Assembly (NCBI GenBank): GCA_902514695.1
Contig: CABXRR010000003.1
Coordinates: 1 to 64,000, forward strand
DNA from: an uncultured Pelagibacteraceae bacterium
Lineage (GTDB): Bacteria > Pseudomonadota > Alphaproteobacteria > Pelagibacterales > Pelagibacteraceae
Direction: 5' to 3'
DNA length: 64,000 nt
In this document: piece by piece, positions 41,586-52,180 of the stretch
How the letters are laid out: each line of letters begins with the position of its first letter
Position numbering within the stretch: position 1 is the first letter of the stretch
Position numbers and translations under genes: made by a program
The notes under the pieces: model-generated
The model's database searches: none
Told to the model about the DNA's origin: nothing
What the model saw: the letters and a program-made list of their open reading frames with translations, nothing else

Positions 41586-42517
41586 TAAAATTTTGAAGCT
41601 CTTTTTAATCTATCATTAATTGTTTTTCCTAGTCCTATATTAGGGACTTTATTGACAGCAATAGATTTATGTTTATTTTTTTTTATTTTTCTAAGAGTAC
41701 TATATAAATTTTTTGCGGCTTCTTTTAAACTTCCGTTTTTAGATAAAAAATAAAAATTTGATTTATTTTTTTTCAATTTTTTAATTGATAAATATGCTTC
41801 ATCTTTTTTTATTTTCTTTGCATTAAGCCTTATAGGAATTCCAGGAGAATAGTGAATTTTGAATTGTCCGGGTGCAGAAATTTTCGATGGATTATTTTTG
41901 AAAATAATTTTTTTATTCAAAGTTTTTTCGATGACTGAAATTTCAAGTCCTCCTAATCTTAATACTTTAGGTTTATTTCTTATATCAATTATAGTTGATT
42001 CAAGACCAATTGATGACTTTCCACCTTCGAGAATGTATTTTACTCTTTTACCAAAATCATCTCGAACATCTGCAGAGCTTACAGCGCTCACTTTTGATGA
42101 TAGATTTGCGCTAGGTGCTGCTAAAGGAAAACTAATATTTTTTAACAATTTTCTTGTAACAGGGTGTCTAGGAAATCTAACAGCTAAAGTATTTTTTTTG
42201 TTAGTAATTATTTTGGAAATTTTTGATTTTTTTTTCAGATTTAAAATAAATGTAATTGGGCCAGGGCAAAACTTTTTATAAAGCTTAAGAAAATCATTAT
42301 TAAAGTTGCAATCTTTCTTTAGAATTTGATTGTTTAAATAGTGGACTATTAGAGGATTATTTCTAGGTCTTTTTTTAAGTTTATAAATTTTTTTACATGC
42401 TATATCGGAGTAGGCATTAGCCGCCAATCCATAAACAGTTTCTGTTGGTATTGCTACACACTCTCTTTTAATTAAGAGTTTTTGAGCTTTTTTAATATTT
42501 GCAAGATTAATTTTCAT
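41585..42517 (-). CDS. L-threonylcarbamoyladenylate synthase (Sua5/YwlC/YrdC family)
   Basis: IPTETVYGLAANAYSD, IYKLKKRPRNNPLIVHY, APSANLSSKVSAVSSADV, ESTIIDIRNKPKVLRLGGLE plus Sua5 C-terminal region. Confidence 0.93.
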   Translation of the reverse strand: MKINLANIKKAQKLLIKRECVAIPTETVYGLAANAYSDIACKKIYKLKKRPRNNPLIVHYLNNQILKKDCNFNNDFLKLYKKFCPGPITFILNLKKKSKISKIITNKKNTLAVRFPRHPVTRKLLKNISFPLAAPSANLSSKVSAVSSADVRDDFGKRVKYILEGGKSSIGLESTIIDIRNKPKVLRLGGLEISVIEKTLNKKIIFKNNPSKISAPGQFKIHYSPGIPIRLNAKKIKKDEAYLSIKKLKKNKSNFYFLSKNGSLKEAAKNLYSTLRKIKKNKHKSIAVNKVPNIGLGKTINDRLKRASKF

Positions 42518-42537
42518 GTATTATCTGAGAGTATTAT

Positions 42538-42792
42538 ATGAAAGATAAAAATTTACCAAATGATTATAATTCCCTGTCTCTAGAGGAATTAACCCAAGAG
42601 GCTAATAAGATGATCGAAGATTTAGAAAGTCAAAAAAATTTAGAAAATTCTATTGAAAATTATCAAAATTTACTAAAGCTTAATAATATTATTGAAAAAA
42701 AATTTCAAAAAGATGTTAAGAATATAAATGAAAAAACAATAGAAAATATCTCAAAAATTACATCTAAAAAAAATGCAAAAAAGCTTAAATAA
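42538..42792 (+). CDS. xseB: exodeoxyribonuclease VII small subunit
   Basis: LSLEELTQEANKMIEDLESQKNLENSIENYQNLLKL; upstream of ispA-dxs. Confidence 0.75.
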   Translation: MKDKNLPNDYNSLSLEELTQEANKMIEDLESQKNLENSIENYQNLLKLNNIIEKKFQKDVKNINEKTIENISKITSKKNAKKLK

Positions 42793-43645
42793 AATTGCGA
42801 AAGATACAAATTTATTTTTAAAAAGATTTATCAAAAATCAAAAGAAATCCGAATTAATAATTCCAATGAAGTATGGTTTGTTTTCAGGAGGAAAAAAAAT
42901 TAGATCAAAAATTTTAATTGATATTGGGTCTATATTTAAAATTAATTATAAATCGTTAATTATTCTAGGTGCTGCGGTAGAATGTATACACGCTTATTCC
43001 TTAATACATGATGATTTACCCTGTATGGATAACGATTCAATTCGGAGAGGTAAGCCTTCAACACATATTAAATTTGGAGAGTCTACAGCAGTATTAGCTG
43101 GCAACTCACTCTTAACTATGGCTTTTGAAATTTTAAGCCATAAAAATTTGAAACTCTCTGAAAAAATAAAGATTAATTTGATCAATAAGATTTCTGAAAG
43201 TTCAGGACACCTCGGGATAGCTGGAGGACAATTTTTGGATCTAAGTTTTGAACATAAAAAAGTTTCAAAAAATAAAATTGTTGAAATGGAAATTAAAAAA
43301 ACAGGAAAACTTTTTAGTTTTTGCTGTGCAGCGCCTTTAATTGTAAAAAGAAAGTCTAAAAAAGAAATTAACAAATTTGAAAATATAGGTGCTGATATAG
43401 GATTGTTATTTCAAGTAGCTGATGATTTAATTGATCATAGAGGAAGTTTATTAGCTGCAGGAAAAAAAACAGGAAAGGATAAGATAAAAGGAAAGGCAAC
43501 TCTAATTAGTTTACTAGGACACAAAAATACTATTAAATATGCTAATAATTTAATTTTAAAAATAAATAATAAACTTAAAGAATATGGTTCGAGATCAAAT
43601 AATTTATCTAAAACATTAAAATATATTTTGAATAGAAACAAATGA
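42773..43645 (+). CDS. ispA: farnesyl/geranyl diphosphate synthase family protein
   Basis: [47 protein letters not shown]. Confidence 0.93.
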   Translation: MQKSLNKIAKDTNLFLKRFIKNQKKSELIIPMKYGLFSGGKKIRSKILIDIGSIFKINYKSLIILGAAVECIHAYSLIHDDLPCMDNDSIRRGKPSTHIKFGESTAVLAGNSLLTMAFEILSHKNLKLSEKIKINLINKISESSGHLGIAGGQFLDLSFEHKKVSKNKIVEMEIKKTGKLFSFCCAAPLIVKRKSKKEINKFENIGADIGLLFQVADDLIDHRGSLLAAGKKTGKDKIKGKATLISLLGHKNTIKYANNLILKINNKLKEYGSRSNNLSKTLKYILNRNK

Positions 43646-45555
43646 AAAAAAAATATGAATATTTAGATGGAATAAATTTTCCATCAGATTTAAAGAAAAT
43701 TCCAGAGACAAAACTTCAAAAAATAGCCGATGAGCTTAGAGATGAAATGATTAATGCAGTATCAGTAACTGGAGGTCATTTAGGAGCCAGCCTTGGTGTA
43801 GTTGAACTCACAGTAGCTTTACATTATATATTTAATACACCAAATGATAAGTTAATTTGGGATGTAGGTCATCAATGTTATCCCCATAAAATTTTAACAG
43901 GAAGGAAAGATAAAATTAGAACACTAAGACAAGGTGGAGGTCTTTCTGGTTTTACAAAAAGACAGGAAAGTGAATATGATCCTTTCGGTGCAGCTCATAG
44001 TTCAACCTCAATTTCATCTGCATTAGGAATAGCTGAAGCTAATAAGTTATCAAATAAATCAGATAACGTCGTGGCTGTTATAGGAGATGGAGCAATCAGT
44101 GCAGGTATGGCTTATGAAGCAATGAATAATGCTGGTGCTTCAAAAACTAAAATGATTGTAATTTTAAATGATAATGATATGTCGATCGCAAGACCTGTAG
44201 GTGCGATGGGAACTTATTTAGCTAAAATTTTTTCAGGTAAAATTTATTTTAGCTTAAGAGAAACTATCAAGCTTATTACATCCGCATTTTCAAAAAGATT
44301 TAGTGCAAAAGCAGGCAAAGCTGAAGATTTACTGAGGTCTGCTGTAACCGGAGGTACTTTGTTTAGTTCTCTTGGTTTTTATTATATCGGGCCTATAGAT
44401 GGACATGATTTAAATTCTTTAGTGCCAATTTTAAAAAATGCGAGAGACTCAAAACATGAGGGACCAATTTTAATTCATATTAAGACTAAAAAAGGGAAAG
44501 GCTATTCATTTGCAGAAAAAGCGAAAGACAATTACCATGGGGTCACAAAATTTAATGTTAAGACAGGCGAACAATCTAAAAACCCAAGTAAACTACCATC
44601 ATATACTAAAGTATTTGCTAATACTTTAGTTCAACATGCTAAAAAAGATAGCAAGATAGTTGCTATAACTGCAGCAATGCCAGACGGAACAGGTCTTGAT
44701 GTTTTCCGTAAAGAATTTCCAGACAGAACTTTTGATGTAGGAATTGCAGAACAACATGCTGTTACATTTGCTGCCGGCCTAGCTACCGAAAATTTCAAAC
44801 CTTACGCAGCAATTTATTCAACATTTTTGCAAAGAGCTTATGATCAAGTAGTTCACGATGTAGCAATTCAGAGTTTACCTGTGAGATTTGCTATTGATAG
44901 AGCAGGATTAGTTGGTGCTGATGGACCAACACATGCCGGTAGTTTTGATATAACATATTTATCAACATTGCCAAATTTTGTAGTAATGGCACCTAGTGAT
45001 GAAGCTGAACTAGTCAAGATGATTAATACTTCAACAGAAATTAATGATCGTCCTTGTGCGTTTAGGTACCCAAGAGGAACTGGGCTAGGATCAGTTCTAC
45101 CAAATATAAATCAAAAAGTTGAAATAGGTAAATCTAAAATAATTCAAGAAGGAAATAAATTAGCTATTTTAAATTTTGGTGCAAGACTACATGAAACATT
45201 AAAAGCGGCTGAAAACTTAAAAAAAAAAGGAGTTAATATAACAGTTGTAGATGCACGATTTGCAAAACCTCTAGATGAAAATCTAATTTGGCAGTTAGCC
45301 ACAACACATGAAGCCATTGTGACTATTGAAGAGGGCTCTATCGGAGGTTTTGGTTCTCATGTTGTTAATTTTTTATCAAAAAAAGGTTTACTTGATTCTA
45401 ATTTAAAATTTAGATCAATGATACTTCCAGATATTTTCATAGATCAAGACACACCAGAAAATATGTATAAAATTGCAAATTTAGACTCTAACTCAATTGA
45501 AGAAAAAGTTTTGGATGTTTTAAATTCCAATATTGTATTACAAAAACAAAAATAG
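43642..45555 (+). CDS. dxs: 1-deoxy-D-xylulose-5-phosphate synthase
   Basis: [74 protein letters not shown]. Confidence 0.97.
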   Translation: MKKKYEYLDGINFPSDLKKIPETKLQKIADELRDEMINAVSVTGGHLGASLGVVELTVALHYIFNTPNDKLIWDVGHQCYPHKILTGRKDKIRTLRQGGGLSGFTKRQESEYDPFGAAHSSTSISSALGIAEANKLSNKSDNVVAVIGDGAISAGMAYEAMNNAGASKTKMIVILNDNDMSIARPVGAMGTYLAKIFSGKIYFSLRETIKLITSAFSKRFSAKAGKAEDLLRSAVTGGTLFSSLGFYYIGPIDGHDLNSLVPILKNARDSKHEGPILIHIKTKKGKGYSFAEKAKDNYHGVTKFNVKTGEQSKNPSKLPSYTKVFANTLVQHAKKDSKIVAITAAMPDGTGLDVFRKEFPDRTFDVGIAEQHAVTFAAGLATENFKPYAAIYSTFLQRAYDQVVHDVAIQSLPVRFAIDRAGLVGADGPTHAGSFDITYLSTLPNFVVMAPSDEAELVKMINTSTEINDRPCAFRYPRGTGLGSVLPNINQKVEIGKSKIIQEGNKLAILNFGARLHETLKAAENLKKKGVNITVVDARFAKPLDENLIWQLATTHEAIVTIEEGSIGGFGSHVVNFLSKKGLLDSNLKFRSMILPDIFIDQDTPENMYKIANLDSNSIEEKVLDVLNSNIVLQKQK

Positions 45556-45561
45556 GTTTAA

Positions 45562-46644
45562 TTAATCACACTGAGCTTTATTCATTAGATAATGATCTAA
45601 CAAAACACATGAAAGCATTGCTTCACCAACTGGAACTGCTCTAATACCTACACAAGGATCATGTCTACCGGTTACAGATATAGTAGTATTTTTACCAAAT
45701 TTGTTTATTGTTTTTCTACTTTTTAAAATTGAAGATGTAGGTTTTACAGCAAATGAAACAATTATTTCTTGTCCAGATGAGATGCCACCAAGTATACCAC
45801 CTGCATTGTTTGAACTAAATTTCATCTTTTTTTTATTTTGTGAAATTTCATCAGAATTTTCTTCACCAGATAATTGAGCAGAATTGAAACCTGATCCTAT
45901 GTTTACTCCTTTGACTGCATTAATACTCATCATTGCAGACGCAATATCAGAGTCTAATTTTGAATAAATAGGTGCCCCTAAGCCTGCAGGAATTCCATTA
46001 GCTCTTACTTCAATTACTGCTCCACAGGAAGATCCCGCTTTTCTAATACTTAATAAATACTTTTCCCAAATCTTTAACATTGATTTATCAGGACAAAAAA
46101 ATGGATTTTTGTAAATTATTTTATCATTCCACTTTGTTGTGTCACAACCAAGAATACCAAGTTGAGTAACTGCAGCTGAAATGGAAAACCTTTTACCTAA
46201 TTTTTTTTCTAAAACTTTTTTAGCAATAGCTCCTGCCGCAACTCTTGCAGCTGTTTCTCTTGCAGAAGATCTTCCTCCCCCTCTGTAATCTCTAATTCCA
46301 TACTTTTTAAAATAGGTAAAATCAGCATGGCCGGGTCTGAATTTATCTTTGATATTTTTATAATCCTTTGACCGCATATCCTCATTATAAATTATCAAGG
46401 ATATTGGAGTACCAGTCGTTTTACCCTCAAATACACCAGATAGAATTTGAACTTTATCACTTTCTTTCCTTTGAGTTGTGAATTTCGATTGACCAGGTTT
46501 TCTTTTGTCTAATTCTCTCTGAATATCTTGCTCTTTTAATTGAATTAATGGAGGGCAACCATCAATTATACAACCAATAGCTGGACCATGTGACTCTCCC
46601 CATGTAGTGAAACGAAAAAACTTTCCAAAAGTATTAAATGACAT
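45562..46644 (-). CDS. aroC: chorismate synthase
   Basis: [64 protein letters not shown]. Confidence 0.97.
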   Translation of the reverse strand: MSFNTFGKFFRFTTWGESHGPAIGCIIDGCPPLIQLKEQDIQRELDKRKPGQSKFTTQRKESDKVQILSGVFEGKTTGTPISLIIYNEDMRSKDYKNIKDKFRPGHADFTYFKKYGIRDYRGGGRSSARETAARVAAGAIAKKVLEKKLGKRFSISAAVTQLGILGCDTTKWNDKIIYKNPFFCPDKSMLKIWEKYLLSIRKAGSSCGAVIEVRANGIPAGLGAPIYSKLDSDIASAMMSINAVKGVNIGSGFNSAQLSGEENSDEISQNKKKMKFSSNNAGGILGGISSGQEIIVSFAVKPTSSILKSRKTINKFGKNTTISVTGRHDPCVGIRAVPVGEAMLSCVLLDHYLMNKAQCD

Positions 46645-46678
46645 TATTTTATAGTGTATAGATTATTTTGTTTAAATT

Positions 46679-47305
46679 ATGAATCAAAAAAACTCATTAG
46701 GGCTTAATAAATGCTTTTTAGATCTTGATGATCCATTTAAATTATTTGAAAAATGGTTTGATGAGGCTAAAAAGAAAGAAATAAACGATCCTAACGCTTT
46801 AGCCTTAGGAACAGCCAGTAAGGCTGGCATCCCATCAGTGAGAATGGTTCTTCTCAAAGGCTTTAATAAAAATGGATTTGTTTTTTATACAAATTTAAAT
46901 AGCCAAAAAGGAAATGAATTAAAAAACAATCCAAATGCAACAATGTGTTTTCATTGGAAAAGTTTATTAAGACAAATAAGAATTGTTGGTACTTTAAAAT
47001 TAGTAGATAATAAAACAGCAGATGAATATTACAATACTAGAGCCTATGAAAGTAGAATAGGAGCCTGGGCATCTAAACAAAGCAGTATTTTAAAAAGTAG
47101 AGATGAACTTTTAAATTCTTTGGAGAACTTTAAAAAAAAATATAATGATAAAGACAAAGTCCCTAGGCCTGAACATTGGTCTGGTTGGAATTTAAAACCA
47201 TCAAGTATTGAATTTTGGTTAGATGGGGACAATAGAATACACGAAAGATTAAAATATATCTTAGATGAAAATAATAATTGGGTTAAAAATCTTTTAAGTC
47301 CTTAA
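46679..47305 (+). CDS. pdxH: pyridoxamine 5'-phosphate oxidase
   Basis: ALGTASKAGIPSVRMVLLKGFNKNGFVFYTNLNSQKGNEL, RPEHWSGWNLKPSSIEFWLDGDNRIHERLKY. Confidence 0.95.
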   Translation: MNQKNSLGLNKCFLDLDDPFKLFEKWFDEAKKKEINDPNALALGTASKAGIPSVRMVLLKGFNKNGFVFYTNLNSQKGNELKNNPNATMCFHWKSLLRQIRIVGTLKLVDNKTADEYYNTRAYESRIGAWASKQSSILKSRDELLNSLENFKKKYNDKDKVPRPEHWSGWNLKPSSIEFWLDGDNRIHERLKYILDENNNWVKNLLSP

Positions 47306-48315
47306 AAATTTCTTGAAATACTGAAAGAGGTCAAATTTTCAAGGATATTTTTTTCATCACAATCATTAAACACCGATAGAGAATTAGATGCTAGATTTAT
47401 ATAGTGTTGTGCTTTTTGATAGCATGATTTAATTATTTCATATTTTTTTATTAAAGACAAAGAATAATTTAGATCATTTTCATCTCTAGTATTTTTTGAA
47501 AAAATTTCTTTAAGCTTTTCTTTTTCCTGATTATTTGCTGTTTGAAATAATAAAATTATAGGAAGTGTTACTTTACCTTCATAAAAATCTTTACCTATTT
47601 TTTTTCCAAATAACTTTAGTTCTGAATTATAATCCAAGGTATCATCTGCAATTTGGAAAGTTAATCCAAGGTTTTTACCATAAAACTCTAAAGCCTCTTT
47701 TTCTTTACTTTTCATATTAGATAAAATTGCCCCAACCTTTGTTGAAGCAGCAAATAATTCAGCAGTTTTTGCAGATATAATTTTAAGATATGTTTCTTCC
47801 AACATATCAACCTCGCCTTGATGTTGAAGTTGTAATACTTCCCCTTGAGCAATTTTTGAGGATGTTGAAGATAACAATTTTAAAACTTCTAAGTTTCCAT
47901 CTTCAACCATCATCTCAAAACATCTACTCAACAAATAATCTCCAACTAATACAGATGAGTGATTGTCCCAAATTTTGTTTAAAGTTTTTTTTCCTCTTCT
48001 TAAAGAACCATTATCTATAACATCATCATGCATTAAAGTTGCTGAATGTATTAATTCGACACAGGCTGCTAAATTTATATCTCTTGTTCCTTTTGAATAA
48101 CCACACATTTTAGCAGAACCTAAAGTGAGTAAAGCCCTTAACCTTTTGCCTCCTGTATCAAGATGATAGTTTGTCATTTTTTGAACTAACTCAACATCAC
48201 TCGATAATTTTAATTTAATTTTTTCTTCAACTAATAATAATTTATTCTCTAGGGAATCCTTAAGTTGAAAATAAGAATTATTAACTTGGTTTTTAAGCTG
48301 TATTACAGTTCCCAT
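47302..48315 (-). CDS. ispB: polyprenyl synthetase (octaprenyl diphosphate synthase-like)
   Basis: TGGKRLRALLTLGSAKMCG, ELIHSATLMHDDVIDNGSLRRGKKTLN, FQIADDTLDY. Confidence 0.93.
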   Translation of the reverse strand: MGTVIQLKNQVNNSYFQLKDSLENKLLLVEEKIKLKLSSDVELVQKMTNYHLDTGGKRLRALLTLGSAKMCGYSKGTRDINLAACVELIHSATLMHDDVIDNGSLRRGKKTLNKIWDNHSSVLVGDYLLSRCFEMMVEDGNLEVLKLLSSTSSKIAQGEVLQLQHQGEVDMLEETYLKIISAKTAELFAASTKVGAILSNMKSKEKEALEFYGKNLGLTFQIADDTLDYNSELKLFGKKIGKDFYEGKVTLPIILLFQTANNQEKEKLKEIFSKNTRDENDLNYSLSLIKKYEIIKSCYQKAQHYINLASNSLSVFNDCDEKNILENLTSFSISRNF

Positions 48316-48428
48316 AAGCTAACAAACTAGTATAATAACTTTATATTTATTACTTATCAATTGACGCACCTGAATCTTCAATTATAAGGTGTCTTTATAT
48401 TCAATTAAAAATTCTATAAAGATTAAAA

Positions 48429-49235
48429 ATGTTCTCTTTTTTTAAAAAGAAAAAAATTATTCCGCATATTAAGCTGAGTGGAGTTATTGGAAATGTCGGA
48501 AAATTTAAACAAGGAATAGATTTTTCAGGTCAAGAAGAGATTATTTTAAAAGCATTTTCTTTAAAAAAAGCTCCATGTGTTGCTATTACTATAAATTCAC
48601 CAGGTGGATCACCTGTTCAGTCTCATCTAATTTACAATTTTATAAGACAACAAGCTAAAAAAAATAAAAAAAAAGTTATTGTGTTTGCAGAGGATGTTGC
48701 TGCATCTGGAGGATACTTAATTGCATGTGCTGGTGATGAAATTTATGCAAACTCTAGTTCAATAATCGGATCAATAGGAGTCATCTATTCTTCTTTTGGT
48801 TTCACTGAACTAATTAAAAAGATTGGGGTTGAAAGAAGAGTGCATACCGCAGGTAAAAACAAAAGTACTCTTGATCCTTTTCTTGATGAAAAAAAAGAAG
48901 ATATAGAAAGATTAAAAAGTATTCAATTAGATTTACACAAAAATTTTATAGACGTTGTTGAAGAAAGTAGGGGCTCTAAAATAAAAAAAACGGATACAGA
49001 ACTTTTCTCTGGTGAATTCTGGTCTGGAAGCAAAGCAAAGGGGCTTGGTTTGATAGATGATATTGGAGATGCTAATCAAATATTGAAAGAAAAATTCGGA
49101 GAAGAAGTTGTAATTAAAAAATTTGAAAAATCAAAAAGCTGGTTAAGTAAAAAATTGTCTTCATCAAACGATCATTTAGATCAATTGACAAATATATTAG
49201 ATGAAAAATCTATCTGGCAAAAATATGGTCTCTAA
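48429..49235 (+). CDS. S49 family serine peptidase (SppA/SohB-like)
   Basis: [55 protein letters not shown]. Confidence 0.93.
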   Translation: MFSFFKKKKIIPHIKLSGVIGNVGKFKQGIDFSGQEEIILKAFSLKKAPCVAITINSPGGSPVQSHLIYNFIRQQAKKNKKKVIVFAEDVAASGGYLIACAGDEIYANSSSIIGSIGVIYSSFGFTELIKKIGVERRVHTAGKNKSTLDPFLDEKKEDIERLKSIQLDLHKNFIDVVEESRGSKIKKTDTELFSGEFWSGSKAKGLGLIDDIGDANQILKEKFGEEVVIKKFEKSKSWLSKKLSSSNDHLDQLTNILDEKSIWQKYGL

Positions 49236-50106
49236 GAATAATAAAAAAAAACAAAAGTTTCAAACCTTTCAAGACACGATTCAAAATTTGCAAAAATTTT
49301 GGAGCAAACATGGTTGTATAATTTTACAACCATATGATATGGAGGTTGGAGCTGGAACATTCCATCCAGCAACTACTTTAAGATCTCTTGGGCCTAAATC
49401 ATGGAAAGCTGCGTATGTGCAACCTTCAAGGAGACCAACTGATGGCAGATATGGAGACAATCCAAATAGACTTCAACACTATTATCAATTTCAGGTAATT
49501 GTAAAACCTTCACCTTCAAATATAAAAAAACTATATTTAAATAGTTTATCAGTAATTGGTATCGATCATAAAAATCATGATATCAGATTTGTAGAAGACG
49601 ATTGGGAAAGTCCAACTTTAGGAGCTGCTGGATTGGGATGGGAGGTATGGTGTGATGGAATGGAAATAACACAATTTACATATTTCCAACAAATGGCTGG
49701 TTTTGAATGTAAACCAGTTTCAGTTGAGATAACTTATGGTCTTGAAAGAATTTGTATGTTCACTCAACAAAAAAAAAATGTTTATGATTTAATTTGGAAT
49801 AATGAGAATATAGAATACCGTGAAGTGTTTCATCAATCAGAAAAAGAATTTTCAGCATATAATTTTGAATACGCGAATACAGAAAATCTTTTTAAAATGT
49901 TTGAGATGTTTGAGAATGAAGCTAAGTCATTAGTTGAAAAAAAAATTTCTTTACCAGCTTATGATCAATGTTTAAAAGCAAGTCATGTATTTAACGTGTT
50001 AGATGCTAGAGGAGCAATTAGTGTTGCTCAACGAGCAGAGTACATCGGCAGAATAAGAGATATTACAAAATCAGTTGCTGCAGTCTGGATTGATACCCAA
50101 ATATAA
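49228..50106 (+). CDS. glyQ: glycyl-tRNA synthetase alpha chain (probable start ATG 49228; track start 49201)
   Basis: [78 protein letters not shown]. Confidence 0.96.
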   Translation, partial: VSKNNKKKQKFQTFQDTIQNLQKFWSKHGCIILQPYDMEVGAGTFHPATTLRSLGPKSWKAAYVQPSRRPTDGRYGDNPNRLQHYYQFQVIVKPSPSNIKKLYLNSLSVIGIDHKNHDIRFVEDDWESPTLGAAGLGWEVWCDGMEITQFTYFQQMAGFECKPVSVEITYGLERICMFTQQKKNVYDLIWNNENIEYREVFHQSEKEFSAYNFEYANTENLFKMFEMFENEAKSLVEKKISLPAYDQCLKASHVFNVLDARGAISVAQRAEYIGRIRDITKSVAAVWIDTQI

Positions 50107-50107
50107 A

Positions 50108-52180
50108 ATGGCAGAATTTTTTTTAGAATTATTTAGTGAAGAAATTCCGGCAGGACTCCAAAAGAATTTACGTGAAAAACTTTTAGAGGAATTTCGAAAA
50201 TTTTTTTTAGAAAAATCAATTAAATCAAAAAAAAGCTTTTCATTATCTACACCCAATAGATTAATAATAGTTTTTGAAGGTTTAGAAAAACAAGTTAAAA
50301 TATTATCTGAAGAAATAAAAGGACCAAAGACCAATGCCCCTGAACAAGCGTTGGAAGGTTTTATAAGGAAAAATGAAATAGAAAAAAAAGATTTATTTAA
50401 AAATAAAACTGAAAAAGGGGAGTTTTATTTTTACAAAACAAAATCTGAATTACTCAAAACTAATGATTTGTTGATAGAGTTTGTTCCAAAATTACTTAAA
50501 AACTATCAATGGAAAAAATCAATGAAATGGGGAGAGCACGATCTTAATTGGGGCAGACCTTTAAAATCAATTTTGTCAGTATTTGATAAGAAAGTAGTTA
50601 ATTTTGAATTCCATCATATATCTTCGTCCAATTTGACATTTATTGATAAAGATTTTGAGGAAAAAAAAAGGATTTTTACAGATTTTAGGACATATGAGAA
50701 ATATTTAAAAAAACAGGGAACACTAGTTAATCAAAACATAAGGAAAGAATTAATAAACAAAGAATTTTCAAAAATACTTAATAAAAGAAACTTGAAAATT
50801 CAAGATAATCCAAGATTGATCGATGAAGTAATAAATTTGGTAGATAATCCTAACGTTTTAATATGCAGTTTCGATAAAAAATTTTTATCTATTCCAAAAG
50901 AAATTTTAACCCTAACGATGCAATCTCATCAAAAATATTTTCCAACTTTTGATAATAAAGGTGAAATTACAAATGAATTTCTCATTGTTGCAAATAAAAA
51001 AGATCAAAAGGGATTGATAAAAATTGGAAATGAGAGAGTTGTAGAAGCAAGACTCAGTGATGCAGAATTTTTTTGGAATAAAGATAAAACTCAAAATCTA
51101 GTAAAGAAAGTATCTGAATTAAAATCAATTAATTTTTTTAAAGGATTGGGAACATATTTTGACAAAGTTCAACGAATGAGGAAATTAGGTGGAATAATTT
51201 CTGATGAATTATTAATAAGTAAAGAAAAAGTTGAGCTTTCAGCATCAATTTGTAAAACTGATTTAACCTCTGATTTAGTTGGAGAATTTCCTGAGCTACA
51301 AGGTATCATGGGTGGATACTTTTCAATGCATCAGGGATTTGATAAAGATATTTCACTAGCAATAACCGAACAATACTTACCAATTGGTTTAGATTCAAAA
51401 ACTCCTAAAAAACCTTTTAGTGTTGCATTATCTGTTACAGATAAAATTGATACTTTAGTTGGCTTTTTTGGAATAAACGAAAAACCTACAAGTTCGAAAG
51501 ATCCATTTGCACTTAGAAGAATTTCTCTTGGTATTATTAGAACAATAATAGAAAATAAAAAAAATTTAAAATTAAATGATCTATTAATTTATTCCTCAAG
51601 CCTGTATCAAGATCAAGGACATAATTTCACTAACGACAATTTACAAAAAGAACTACATAGTTTTTTAAAAGATAGATTTAAATATTATATGAAAGAAAAA
51701 CAAATTCGTAATGACATTATTGATGCTTCAATTTCATCATTTTCTCTTAACAAATTGTTTTCATCTTTTGAAAAAGCTAATAAATTAAATAAAATTATTA
51801 ATCATCAAGTAGGGCTTGATGTCATCTCAGGTTATAAAAGAGCATCAAATATATTAGATAGTGAAATAAAAAAAAGTGAAATTGAAATAACTAATACGAC
51901 TGACCCTGGTATTTTTAAAACCGAATTTGAGAATAATTTGTATAAAAAGATTAATGAGATCAAAAAGTATTATTCAAATATTAATAATGACGAAAATTAT
52001 GAAAAATCATTATCAATTCTAGCAAGTACTAAAAAAGAGATTTTTGAGTTTTTTGATAATGTTAAAGTGAATGAAGAAAACGAAACTTTAAGAAAAAACA
52101 GATTGGAACTTATTAATATGTTGTGTAAAACCTTTCAAAATTTTATAAATTTTCAGTTATTAAAAGCAAACAATGAATAA
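50108..52180 (+). CDS. glyS: glycyl-tRNA synthetase beta chain (start reset from 50075 to ATG 50108)
   Basis: MAEFFLELFSEEIPAGLQKNLREKL, KYFPTFDNKGEITNEFLIVAN, DPFALRR. Confidence 0.95.
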   Translation: MAEFFLELFSEEIPAGLQKNLREKLLEEFRKFFLEKSIKSKKSFSLSTPNRLIIVFEGLEKQVKILSEEIKGPKTNAPEQALEGFIRKNEIEKKDLFKNKTEKGEFYFYKTKSELLKTNDLLIEFVPKLLKNYQWKKSMKWGEHDLNWGRPLKSILSVFDKKVVNFEFHHISSSNLTFIDKDFEEKKRIFTDFRTYEKYLKKQGTLVNQNIRKELINKEFSKILNKRNLKIQDNPRLIDEVINLVDNPNVLICSFDKKFLSIPKEILTLTMQSHQKYFPTFDNKGEITNEFLIVANKKDQKGLIKIGNERVVEARLSDAEFFWNKDKTQNLVKKVSELKSINFFKGLGTYFDKVQRMRKLGGIISDELLISKEKVELSASICKTDLTSDLVGEFPELQGIMGGYFSMHQGFDKDISLAITEQYLPIGLDSKTPKKPFSVALSVTDKIDTLVGFFGINEKPTSSKDPFALRRISLGIIRTIIENKKNLKLNDLLIYSSSLYQDQGHNFTNDNLQKELHSFLKDRFKYYMKEKQIRNDIIDASISSFSLNKLFSSFEKANKLNKIINHQVGLDVISGYKRASNILDSEIKKSEIEITNTTDPGIFKTEFENNLYKKINEIKKYYSNINNDENYEKSLSILASTKKEIFEFFDNVKVNEENETLRKNRLELINMLCKTFQNFINFQLLKANNE

